From contig OY969581.1 of the NCBI GenBank assembly GCA_963701265.1, forward strand, positions 1-64,000: a stretch of 64,000 nt of DNA, written 5' to 3'. The notes under the pieces were generated by a model. That model saw only the letters and a program-made list of their open reading frames with translations, was not told the origin of the DNA and did no database searches. Shown here in pieces: positions 41,694 through 50,048 of the stretch (its first letter is position 1; every line of letters begins with the position of its first letter). A program made the translations under genes and the position numbers. Origin of the DNA: VRUE01 sp963701265 (GTDB lineage Bacteria > Actinomycetota > Thermoleophilia > Solirubrobacterales > 70-9).

Positions 41694-43270
41694 CCAACTC
41701 GCTGCTCTGGACACCGCTCGTCTTCGGCCTCGTCGGCCTCGTCGTGCCGCGCCGCTACAGCGGCTGGTGGGCGACGCTGGGCGCGGCCGTGACGCTGGGC
41801 ATCGCGATCGCGATGCTCGTCGGCTTCGACTCCGGCGCCGCCAGCCTGCAGGACACCGTCGACGTCAACTGGATCCCCGGCCTCGGCGTCGACTACAGCC
41901 TCGGCATCGACGGCCTCAACGTCTTCCTGATCCTGCTGACCACGGTGCTGTGGATGGCCGGCACGGCCTTCGCCGCCTTCCGCGAGCAGGACCGACCCCA
42001 CCTCTTCTTCCTGATGATGCTGGTCGGCGAGACCGCGACGCTGGGCTCATTCCTGGCCCAGGACCTGCTCCTCTTCGTCCTCTTCTTCGACCTGATGCTG
42101 GTGCCGTTCTACTTCCTCTTCGGCGCCTGGGGCAGCGATCGCGAGGGCGGCCCGACGGCCTCGGCGGCGACGCTGAAGATGATCGTCTACACGCTGATCG
42201 GCTCGCTGCTGATGCTGGTCGCGGCGATCGCCACCGCGATCATCGCCGCCGACGGCGGCAAGATCACCTTCTCGATCGCCGAACTCGCCCAGCATCCGCT
42301 CGGCGAGGGCAGCCAACGCTGGATCTTCTGGTTCTTCGCCGCCGCCTTCCTGGTCAAGATGCCCGCCTTCCTCCTGCACGGTTGGATGCCAGATGCCTAC
42401 CGGGCGGCGCCGTTGCCGGCCCTGGCGGTCTTCTCCGGCGTGCTCGCCAAGGTCGGCGCCTACGGCTTCCTGCGCGTCGTGCTGCCGCTCTTCCCCGACG
42501 CCACGGTCGAATTCCAGGAGGTGATCCTGGTCATCGCCCTGGCCTCGATCCTCTACGGCTCGGTGATGGCCTTCACCCAGACCAACGTGCGGCTGATCGC
42601 CGGCTACTCCTCGGTGGCGCAGCTCGGCTTCATCACCGCCGGAATCTTCGCCCTCAGCGCCGATGGCTCCGACGGAGCGATCCTGCAGATGGTCAACCAC
42701 GGCCTCGTCGTCGCACCGCTCTTCGTCATCATCGCGCTCCTGGTCGAGCGCTCCGGCACCGAAGATCTGCGCGAGATGGGCGGCATGGCGATGAAGGCAC
42801 CGGTGCTGGCGGCGCTCTTCCTGATCGTCACCCTGGCGACCCTGGCGATGCCCGGCTCGGCCAACTTCGTCGGCGAGTTCTACATCCTCAACGGCCTCTT
42901 CGACTCGAAGATCGTCTTCGCCTTCGTCGCGATCAGCGGCGTTGCGATGAGCGCCTACTACGCCCTGCGCCTCTACCAGCGCACGATGCACAATCGCCGC
43001 CCGGAGGGACTGGAATCGCGCGAGATCAACTGGCGCGACGGCATCGTCCTGGTGCCGCTGGTGCTCTGCATCATCGGCCTGGCTCTCTATCCGCAGCTAA
43101 TTCTGAAGCGGACCGATCCGTCGGCTCGGCGAGCGGTAGTCAGCGCTTGCGGTTCCTTCAACATCACGACCACAAATGGGCAGCTGTCTGACATCAGTAA
43201 CGACTGCCCAGGCGATCACAAGGCCCCCGCATGGGAAGCCAGAGAACGCCTCGCCACCAGCAGCCAATGA
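41690..43270 (+). CDS. nuoM: NADH-quinone oxidoreductase subunit M
   Basis: 526 aa from the ATG at 41690. It is the second antiporter-like subunit with about 14 helices. MPAFLLHGWMPDAYRAAPLPALAVFSGVLAKVGAYGFLR and the FFDLMLVPFYFLFGAWGS block are typical. After the last helix there is an unusual polar tail of about 50 residues (RTDPSARRAVVSACGSF ... PAWEARERLATSSQ) with two cysteines and a lower-GC coding stretch. E. coli NuoM ends soon after its last helix. It overlaps nuoN by 4 bp. Confidence 0.95.
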   Translation: MTNSLLWTPLVFGLVGLVVPRRYSGWWATLGAAVTLGIAIAMLVGFDSGAASLQDTVDVNWIPGLGVDYSLGIDGLNVFLILLTTVLWMAGTAFAAFREQDRPHLFFLMMLVGETATLGSFLAQDLLLFVLFFDLMLVPFYFLFGAWGSDREGGPTASAATLKMIVYTLIGSLLMLVAAIATAIIAADGGKITFSIAELAQHPLGEGSQRWIFWFFAAAFLVKMPAFLLHGWMPDAYRAAPLPALAVFSGVLAKVGAYGFLRVVLPLFPDATVEFQEVILVIALASILYGSVMAFTQTNVRLIAGYSSVAQLGFITAGIFALSADGSDGAILQMVNHGLVVAPLFVIIALLVERSGTEDLREMGGMAMKAPVLAALFLIVTLATLAMPGSANFVGEFYILNGLFDSKIVFAFVAISGVAMSAYYALRLYQRTMHNRRPEGLESREINWRDGIVLVPLVLCIIGLALYPQLILKRTDPSARRAVVSACGSFNITTTNGQLSDISNDCPGDHKAPAWEARERLATSSQ

Positions 43271-44763
43271 CCTTCAACGCCCCACATATTGACTACGCCG
43301 CCCTCTCCCCCATCCTGGCGCTCACGGTCGGACTCTGCGTCGTCCTGCTCAGCGGCGTCTTCAAGCCATTCCGCCGCATCGCCCCGGACCTGACGCTGGT
43401 CACACTCGCCGCGACGGCAAGCCTCCTGATCTGGCAGTGGGGGGATACGACCGATCTCGTCTCAGGCTCGCTGCGACTAGACGACCTGGCGATCTCGATC
43501 TCGCTGATCGCGATCCTCACCGCCGCCTTCGCCGTGCTCTTCTCGATCCGTGAGCCGGCAGCCGAGCAGGCGGGCTCCGGCGAGTACCACGCGCTCATGC
43601 TCGGCTCCGTGCTCGGCATGGTCCTGCTCGCCCAGGCGCAGAACCTGGTCACCTTCTTCGTCGCGATCGAGACGCTCTCGATCCCGCTCTACATCCTCTG
43701 CGCGACCAACATGCGCCGGGAGAAGTCGCTCGAGTCGGGGCTCAAGTACCTGATCGTCGGCTCGCTCGGCTCGGCAACGCTGCTCTACGGCATGGCCTTC
43801 ATCTACGGCGGCTCGGGCTCGACCGACTTCGCCGGGATCGCCGCCGGGATCTCGCAGCAGGGCGTGCTCAGCGATCCGCTCGTCCTCGTCGGCATCGCGA
43901 TGACCGCGGTCGGCCTCGCCTTCAAGACCTCGATCGCTCCCTTCCACCAGTGGACGCCCGACGTCTACGAGGGCGCGCCGGCGCCGATCACCAGCTTCAT
44001 GGCCGTCGCCACCAAGGCCGCCGCCTTCGCCGTCTTCATCCGCTTCTTCGACGTTGCTCTGGCGCCGCAGGCGAACGAGTGGCAGCCGGCCCTCGCCGTG
44101 CTCGCCGCGATCTCGATAGTGGTCGGCAACGTCGGCGCCCTCGGCCAGGACTCGCTCAAGCGCCTGCTCGGCTACTCCGGCATCGCCCAGGCCGGCTACA
44201 TCCTCGCCGGCCTCGTCGTCGCCTCGGAGGCGGGCGTCAACGCGATCGTCTTCTACCTCGCCGCCTACGCCTTCATGAACCTCGCCGCCTTCGCCGTCGT
44301 CATCGCCCGCGAGCGCGAGACCCCCTACGGCGACGACATCGCCTCGGTGCGCGGCCTCGGTGCCGAGCGCCCACTGCTGGCCTGGCCGCTGACGATCTCG
44401 ATGCTCGGCCTCGCCGGCCTGCCGGCGACCGTCGGCTTCATCGGCAAGCTCTACCTGATCGAGGCCCTGGTCGAAGGCGACTACACCTGGCTCGCCGTCT
44501 TCATCGCCGTCGGCACGATGATCTCGCTCGCCTACTACCTGCGCGTGGTGGCGGCGATGTGGATGCGGCCGGAGGGCGGCACTGCAGCGACCCCGGCGAT
44601 CGCCGGCGCCTCGCCCGAGGCCGACCCGATCGACCCCGAGGCGGGCAAGCGCATCTACCTCGTAGGCCCGGCCCTGCTGGCCGCCGCCGCGGTCGTTTTC
44701 TTCGGCGTCATCCCTCAGCCGCTGGTTGAGTTCGCCGAACACGCCGGCGCCTCACTTTTCTAA
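43267..44763 (+). CDS. nuoN: NADH-quinone oxidoreductase subunit N
   Basis: 498 aa from the ATG at 43267, which overlaps the nuoM stop. The third antiporter-like pump, about 14 helices. LVTFFVAIETLSIPLYILCATNMRREKSLESGLKYLIVGSL and FKTSIAPFHQWTPDVYEGAPAPITSFMAVATKAAAFAVFIRFF contain the pumping Glu/Lys residues. The C-terminus ends VIPQPLVEFAEHAGASLF. It ends the operon; 28 bp later a separate gene begins. Confidence 0.96.
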   Translation: MTFNAPHIDYAALSPILALTVGLCVVLLSGVFKPFRRIAPDLTLVTLAATASLLIWQWGDTTDLVSGSLRLDDLAISISLIAILTAAFAVLFSIREPAAEQAGSGEYHALMLGSVLGMVLLAQAQNLVTFFVAIETLSIPLYILCATNMRREKSLESGLKYLIVGSLGSATLLYGMAFIYGGSGSTDFAGIAAGISQQGVLSDPLVLVGIAMTAVGLAFKTSIAPFHQWTPDVYEGAPAPITSFMAVATKAAAFAVFIRFFDVALAPQANEWQPALAVLAAISIVVGNVGALGQDSLKRLLGYSGIAQAGYILAGLVVASEAGVNAIVFYLAAYAFMNLAAFAVVIARERETPYGDDIASVRGLGAERPLLAWPLTISMLGLAGLPATVGFIGKLYLIEALVEGDYTWLAVFIAVGTMISLAYYLRVVAAMWMRPEGGTAATPAIAGASPEADPIDPEAGKRIYLVGPALLAAAAVVFFGVIPQPLVEFAEHAGASLF

Positions 44764-44791
44764 ATCGCTGCTGCGGCGTTATCGTCATCGC

Positions 44792-46546
44792 ATGGGAGAT
44801 CGACCGGCAGCCTTGTCGGCCTCGACGATGTGCGAGGCGTTTCAGCTCACCGCAGGCGAGTGGGCGGACAGCCCCGCGCTGCGCTTCAAGGACTCGGATT
44901 ACGAGGCGTCGTGGCAGGACTACGCCGACGAGGTTCGCAAGCGGGCCGCCGGGCTGGTCAAGCTCGGGGTGAAGCGGGCCGACACGGTCGGCTTCATGTT
45001 GGTCAACCGGCCTGCCCTACACCTGACCGATGCCGCCGCGATGCACCTCGGCGCGACCTGCTTCTCGGTCTACAACACCTCCTCGCCGGAGCAGGTGGAG
45101 TACGTAGTCAAAGATGCGGAGAACCGGGTGATCGTCACCGAGCAGGCGTTCCTCGAGACCGTCCTGGCGGCCCGCGAGCAAGTCGAGACGCTCGAGCACG
45201 TCGTGGTCGTCGACGGCGATGCGCCGGAGGGAACGATCTCGGTCGAGGAGCTCGAGGAGATGGGCGAGCCCGACTTCGACTTCGAGGCGACCTGGCGCGC
45301 GGTCGAGCCCGATGACGTGCTCTGCCTGATTTACACCTCGGGCACGACCGGGCCGCCCAAGGGAGTGCAGCTGACCCACGCCAACATGGTCGCGGTCTGG
45401 CGCGCCTGCGACCAGGTCCAGCCGACCACCCCCGGCGGGCGCATGATCTCCTACCTGCCAAGCGCCCACATCGCCGACCGCTGGGCGGGGATCTACGCCC
45501 AGATGCTCTACGGCAGCTGCGTCTACTGCTGCCCCGATCCGCGCCAGATGGTCGCCTACTCGATCGAGGTGAAACCGACGGTCTGGGGCGGCGTGCCGCG
45601 GATCTGGGAAAAGCTGAAGGCGGCGATCGAGATCGGTATCGCGGCCGAGTCCGACGAGGCGAAACGCGAGGCAACGGTGGCGGCGATCGAGCTCGGCCGC
45701 CGCCGCGCTCGCGCCCAGATGGACGGCGGCGCGCCGGCCGAGCTCGAGGTCGAATGGCAGCAGGCCGACGAGCAGGTGCTCTCGACGATCCGCGCGATGC
45801 TCGGCCTCGACCAGGTCGAGTCGTTCGTCGTCGGGGCGGCGCCGACCCCTCCCGAGGTACTCGAGTTCTTCCTCGCCCTCGGCATCGAGATCCGCGAGAC
45901 CTGGGGAATGTCGGAGACGACCGCGATCACGACGCTGAACCCGCCCGGCGGCGTGCGGGTCGGCACCGTCGGCCCGCCGATTCCCAACACCGAGGTGAAG
46001 CTGGCCGAGGACGGCGAGGTGATGGTGCGGGGACCGCAGGTGATGAAGGGCTACCGCAACATGCCCGAGAAGACGGCCGAGGCCTTCGGCGAGGACGGCT
46101 GGCTGCTGACCGGCGACGTCGGCGAATTCGACGACGCCGGCTACCTGCGCATCGTCGATCGCAAGAAGGAGCTGATCATCAACGCCGCCGGCAAGAACAT
46201 GTCGCCGGCCAACATCGAGGCGAAGCTGAAGGCGGCCTCGGGCCTGATCGCCCACGCCGTCGCGATCGGCGACAACCGCCCCTACAACGTGGCCCTGATC
46301 GCACTCGACCCCGAAAGCCTGGCGGCACGGGGAGCGGCGGCCGACGACCCCGCGATCACGGCGGAGATCGCACAGGCGGTCGAGGAGGCCAACGCGCGCC
46401 TCTCGCGGGTCGAGCAGATCAAGCGCTACGAGCTGCTCAGCGGCGAGTGGGTCCCCGGCGGCGAGGAGCTGACGCCGACGATGAAGCTGAAGCGCCGCCC
46501 GATCGAGCGCAAGTACGAAGCGGAGATCGAAGCGCTCTACGCGTAG
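44792..46546 (+). CDS. Long-chain fatty acyl-CoA synthetase (AMP-forming)
   Basis: 584 aa from the ATG at 44792, preferred because a TATCGT box lies 6 nt upstream; an in-frame ATG at 44726 would overlap nuoN by 38 bp. The adenylate motif is IYTSGTTGPPKGVQLTH, then WGMSETTA, and the hinge and catalytic lysine region is DRKKELIINAAGKNMSPANIE. It ends PTMKLKRRPIERKY, as in FadD15-type ligases. It activates a long-chain acid with ATP and CoA. Linked functions in this window are the thioesterase and the ACAD/kinase pair. The chain length is not predictable. Confidence 0.93.
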   Translation: MGDRPAALSASTMCEAFQLTAGEWADSPALRFKDSDYEASWQDYADEVRKRAAGLVKLGVKRADTVGFMLVNRPALHLTDAAAMHLGATCFSVYNTSSPEQVEYVVKDAENRVIVTEQAFLETVLAAREQVETLEHVVVVDGDAPEGTISVEELEEMGEPDFDFEATWRAVEPDDVLCLIYTSGTTGPPKGVQLTHANMVAVWRACDQVQPTTPGGRMISYLPSAHIADRWAGIYAQMLYGSCVYCCPDPRQMVAYSIEVKPTVWGGVPRIWEKLKAAIEIGIAAESDEAKREATVAAIELGRRRARAQMDGGAPAELEVEWQQADEQVLSTIRAMLGLDQVESFVVGAAPTPPEVLEFFLALGIEIRETWGMSETTAITTLNPPGGVRVGTVGPPIPNTEVKLAEDGEVMVRGPQVMKGYRNMPEKTAEAFGEDGWLLTGDVGEFDDAGYLRIVDRKKELIINAAGKNMSPANIEAKLKAASGLIAHAVAIGDNRPYNVALIALDPESLAARGAAADDPAITAEIAQAVEEANARLSRVEQIKRYELLSGEWVPGGEELTPTMKLKRRPIERKYEAEIEALYA

Positions 46547-46550
46547 GCGC

Positions 46551-46587
46551 CGCCGATCGGCGACCTGAAAGGGTCTCGCGATCGGCG
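46551..46587. terminator. Hairpin between acyl-CoA synthetase and the AEC transporter
   Basis: CGCCGATCG (46551-46559) pairs perfectly with CGATCGGCG (46579-46587), and ACC with GGT-type bases pair inside. The hairpin begins just after the synthetase stop and reaches into the first codons of the AEC frame. It could terminate the upstream gene or control the downstream start. Confidence 0.5.
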
Positions 46588-47504
46588 TCCTCCTCACAAC
46601 CGCCGCGATCGCGATCTCCGTCGGGATCGGCGTCGCCTCCGAGCACCGCTGGCCGACCGGCGCCGCTCACGCTGCCCGCCGCTCGCTGACGCTGCTGCTC
46701 TACGTCTTCCTGCCGCCGGTGATCTTCTTCAACATCGCCAAGGCCGACATCGACCTCAGCCACGGCGTCGGCCTCGCCCTGGGCATCCTCGCCTCCTCGC
46801 TCGGGGCTCTCTTCGCCTACCTGATCGCCAGCCGGGTGCTGAAGCTGCCGCGCTACCAAGTCGGCGCGGTCGTCTGCTGCGTGCTCAGCGTCAACACCGG
46901 CTACCTCGGCTACCCGCTGGCCGTGGCGCTGCTCGGCCGCGACCAGCTCTCCACCGCGGTCCTCTACGACGTCCTGGTGACCGGCCCGTGCCTGCTGCTC
47001 GGCGCCTTCGCCGTCGGCGCCGCCTTCGGCACCAAGGCGGGCGAAACGCCGCGCCAGCGCGTGCGCGCCTTCTTCACCCGCAACCCCGCCCTCTACGCCG
47101 CGATCGCCGGCATCCTCGCCCCCAAGGCGCTGGCGCCGGACCTCCTCGTCGACATCTCCCAGGCGCTGATCGTGGCGATCCTGCCGATCGGCTTCTTCGC
47201 CGTCGGCGCCACCCTGGCCGAGAACGCCGAGCACGGGCAGCTGCCGATGCCGCCGCCGATGACCCGTCCCGTCGCCCTGACGATCGCCACCCGCCTCGCC
47301 GTGGTCCCGGCCCTGCTGATGCTGATGGCGGCGCCGCTGATCGACCTGCCGGCCGCCTATCGCCTGCTCTCGGCGATGCCCACCGGGCTCAACTCGCTGG
47401 TCGTCGCCCACGCCTACGGCCTCGACATGGAGATCACCGCTGAGGCGGTCACCTGGTCGACCGCGATCGTGGTCGGCGCCTCGCTGCTGTCACTCTTGCT
47501 TTGA
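46581..47504 (+). CDS. AEC (auxin efflux carrier) family transporter, start codon unclear
   Basis: About 307 aa. It has ten predicted helices, split into two halves by the hydrophilic loop TKAGETPRQRVRAFFTRNPALYA. The conserved helix-4 break SVNTGYLGYPLAVAL is diagnostic of the AEC family, as is the closing STAIVVGASLLSL. The reading frame opens just after a stop at 46566-46568, but no ATG, GTG or TTG precedes the first helix. I place the start at the ATC at 46581, which is only a guess; a GTG at 46719 would delete the first helix and is unlikely. The stop overlaps the VOC gene start. Confidence 0.75.
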   Translation: MGVLLTTAAIAISVGIGVASEHRWPTGAAHAARRSLTLLLYVFLPPVIFFNIAKADIDLSHGVGLALGILASSLGALFAYLIASRVLKLPRYQVGAVVCCVLSVNTGYLGYPLAVALLGRDQLSTAVLYDVLVTGPCLLLGAFAVGAAFGTKAGETPRQRVRAFFTRNPALYAAIAGILAPKALAPDLLVDISQALIVAILPIGFFAVGATLAENAEHGQLPMPPPMTRPVALTIATRLAVVPALLMLMAAPLIDLPAAYRLLSAMPTGLNSLVVAHAYGLDMEITAEAVTWSTAIVVGASLLSLLL

Positions 47505-47857
47505 TGCTGCATCACGTCGGGATCGAGGTCGTACCCGCGGACATCGAGCGCTCGGTCGAGCTCTGGCGGCTGCTCGGCTTTGAGCTGGTCGAGCCGCCCG
47601 CCTCGCTCAGCGAGTTCACCTGGCTGGAACGGGAGGGGACGCAGGTCCACCTGATGCCGACCGAGTCGCCGACCGTGCCGCCGCGCGGCCACACCGCGAT
47701 CGTCGTCGCCGACTTCGATCGCAGCTTCGCCGCGCTGGCCGAGCGCGGCTTCGAGGTCGAGCGCCGCCGCGAACACTGGGGGGTCCCGCGCGCGGTCGTG
47801 ATCGCGCCGGCGGGCCACCGGGTCGAGGTGATGGCCTCTCCCCCTGACAAGCAATAG
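47504..47857 (+). CDS. VOC-family (glyoxalase/bleomycin-resistance fold) protein
   Basis: 117 aa, one vicinal-oxygen-chelate module pair. MLHHVGIEVVPADIERSVELWRLLGFEL is the first beta-alpha-beta half with the metal-ligand histidine. VHLMPTE, HTAIVVADF and HRVEVMA hold the further His/Glu positions. The reaction is unknown (glyoxalase, epimerase or dioxygenase relatives). The ATG overlaps the AEC stop, so the two genes are translationally coupled. Confidence 0.85.
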   Translation: MLHHVGIEVVPADIERSVELWRLLGFELVEPPASLSEFTWLEREGTQVHLMPTESPTVPPRGHTAIVVADFDRSFAALAERGFEVERRREHWGVPRAVVIAPAGHRVEVMASPPDKQ

Positions 47858-47916
47858 ATCGCGGCGCCCCGCCCGAAAGGCGGGTGACGCTCGCCCCGTT
47901 AGGTTCCTCGTCCTCG

Positions 47917-49995
47917 ATGATCGGCGATGCGCCAAAGAGCAACCCAGCGCGATGGGGCGGCGGGCCCTGGATCGCCCTGCTCGCGATCGCCGTTTTCGCC
48001 TGCATCGGCTGGTCGCCAACCCCGGCCCAAGCGATAACCCAGGGCACGATCGGCGGCGTGGTCACGGGCGCCGGCGGACCCGTCGCGGGCGCCCACGTCG
48101 TCCTGATCGGCGAAAACGGCAACTCAAGAGACGCGCTGAGTGGTTCTGACGGTGGGTACTCGGTTACCGCCTGGCCCGATACGTACCGGATCGGGGTTGT
48201 GCCGCCGCAAGGCAGCAGCGACGGCTTCACGACCGTGTCAGGGGTCGTTCTGCCCGACGGAGGAACCGCGACGGCGAACATCGTCCTCTCGTCCCAGCAG
48301 GGCAGCGCGCGCGTCTCGGGCAATGCCTCCTACGCGGACCACTCGCCGAACGCCGGAGTCGAAGTGCTCCTCTTCGAACACATCTTTGGCAGCGGGGTCA
48401 TCAAAGGCAACCATGCCCTCACCGACGAAAGCGGCAACTGGGACGCGGGCGCCCTCGCGGCGGGCGCCTACGACATGACCTTCGTGGTCAACATCAGCAA
48501 CGGCGGGCCCGGCAAAAGGATCCGCCACACGCTCGCCTCCCGGACGATCTTCCTCGAAGCGGGGCAGGACCTGAATCTCTCCACGACGCTCTCCGGCCCC
48601 AAGCCCGAGGGAATGCTCGAGGCCACCGTGATCGCCGCCGAGGGATGGCCGGCGGAAGGAAGCTCGATGCTGCTCTTCCCCGGCGAAGAATCCGAGTTCG
48701 CCAACATCAGCCCCGGCGAACCGGAACGTCTCTACGCTCCGACCGGGACCTACACCTTCCGCGTTCCCAGCATCGGCCTGCTGATGGACCAGGAGCGCTC
48801 GCAACCAGTGTCGGTCAGCAATGGGCACATCACCCGGGTGACGATCCAGCTCGACCCCCTCCCGACCCCCGCCGGGACGGAGCCGCAGGGCGAACAACAG
48901 CTCCTCGGCTGGCTCAACGCCCAGCGAGGGCGATGGGGCCTCCCGGCCAATCTGCGCAGCGTGCCGCTCTGGTCCCGCGGCTGCGCCGCCCACGACGTCT
49001 ACGGCGCCCTGAACAACGTCCTCCAGCACCCGGAGACCTTCGGCCCCGGCCACTCGGAGGGAGGGCAGTGGGCGGGGGAACACAGCATTCTCGCCGCGGG
49101 CGGCGCCTGGGGGGCCGGAGACAACCCCTGGTACGACGCTCCGATTCACCTCAATCAGCTCTTCACCCCCGAGCTCTCGCTGGTCGGCATCGACGACAGC
49201 CGCGGGTATCAATGCGTAACGACGTGGCCAGGGATCAAACGGGATGCACTACCCCCGGGGACGATCCACACCTTCCCCGGCGACGGGACCACCGGCCTGC
49301 CCCCCGCCGAGTACGCCTCCGAGCTGCCGACGACTCCGAACAAGGTCCTCGGAATCGATGACCTGGCCGGCAGGCAGCTGTTCGTCTACGAGGCGGGCAC
49401 TCGTTCCGGCGTCGCTTCGATCCAGGTGCTCTCCGCCTCGCTGCGATCCGCGGGCGGCTCGACTCCGGTCAAGTGGATGGACCAGGAAGGCGGCCTCAAC
49501 GGCTTCCTGACGGGAGCAATCATCGTGCCGACGAAACCGCTGCAGCCGTTCACCACCTACACGGCCACGGTCACGCTGGCGGCTGTCGACGGGCTGGACG
49601 GGACGAAGATTCCGCAGAAGACCCACACCTGGTCCTTCACGACCGGCCACGACAACCCCGGAGGCGGCTGGGGTGAAAAGACCCCGAAGAAGCGCAAGAC
49701 AAAGCACAACCCTCGACGGGAAGTCAGGACCAGCTACAAGGCCGGGCGCGTGATCATCCGCGGACGGCACTTCGATCGCGGCAGGGTCACGATCAAGCGC
49801 AAGGTGCGGCTGAAGAGCAAGCGGCGGCTGAACGGCCGCATTCTCGCCACGGCCCACGTCGGCACCAAGGGCACCTTCGTCGCGAAGATCCGCTGGCCGA
49901 GGAAGCACCTCACCTTCCGCGTCTACCAGGGAGGCAAGTCGACCTTCGGCATCTACGAGCCGCCGAAGAAGCGCAAGCACAGGCACCCCCGCTAA
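47917..49995 (+). CDS. Secreted protein with carboxypeptidase-regulatory-like repeats, CAP domain and basic tail
   Basis: 692 aa from the ATG at 47917, chosen because TAGGTT (47900-47905) is upstream and the signal peptide (PWIALLAIAVFACIGWSPTPAQA) then starts normally. Three domains are visible. Carboxypeptidase-regulatory-like beta repeats come first (GTIGGVVTGAGGPVAGAHVVL; SARVSGNASYAD; GMLEATVIAA). A CAP/SCP-like domain follows with HDVYGALNN, AGEHSILAAGG and APIHLNQLFTPELSLVGID in the expected order. Then come a beta sandwich (FTTYTATVTLAAVDG) and a strongly basic C-terminus (GEKTPKKRKTKH...KKRKHRHPR) that may bind cell-wall polymers. The function is unknown. Confidence 0.85.
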   Translation: MIGDAPKSNPARWGGGPWIALLAIAVFACIGWSPTPAQAITQGTIGGVVTGAGGPVAGAHVVLIGENGNSRDALSGSDGGYSVTAWPDTYRIGVVPPQGSSDGFTTVSGVVLPDGGTATANIVLSSQQGSARVSGNASYADHSPNAGVEVLLFEHIFGSGVIKGNHALTDESGNWDAGALAAGAYDMTFVVNISNGGPGKRIRHTLASRTIFLEAGQDLNLSTTLSGPKPEGMLEATVIAAEGWPAEGSSMLLFPGEESEFANISPGEPERLYAPTGTYTFRVPSIGLLMDQERSQPVSVSNGHITRVTIQLDPLPTPAGTEPQGEQQLLGWLNAQRGRWGLPANLRSVPLWSRGCAAHDVYGALNNVLQHPETFGPGHSEGGQWAGEHSILAAGGAWGAGDNPWYDAPIHLNQLFTPELSLVGIDDSRGYQCVTTWPGIKRDALPPGTIHTFPGDGTTGLPPAEYASELPTTPNKVLGIDDLAGRQLFVYEAGTRSGVASIQVLSASLRSAGGSTPVKWMDQEGGLNGFLTGAIIVPTKPLQPFTTYTATVTLAAVDGLDGTKIPQKTHTWSFTTGHDNPGGGWGEKTPKKRKTKHNPRREVRTSYKAGRVIIRGRHFDRGRVTIKRKVRLKSKRRLNGRILATAHVGTKGTFVAKIRWPRKHLTFRVYQGGKSTFGIYEPPKKRKHRHPR

Positions 49996-50048
49996 GAGCG
50001 CGTAACTCGCGCCGCTTTGCCGCCCAACCGCCCGGCTACGATGCGCCG

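Noticed and set aside
39684..44763. Long antisense frames opposite nuoL, nuoM and nuoN
   Set aside because: They have Asp/Glu/Arg/Gly-rich composition typical of reversed GC-rich membrane genes and no recognisable domain or ribosome site.
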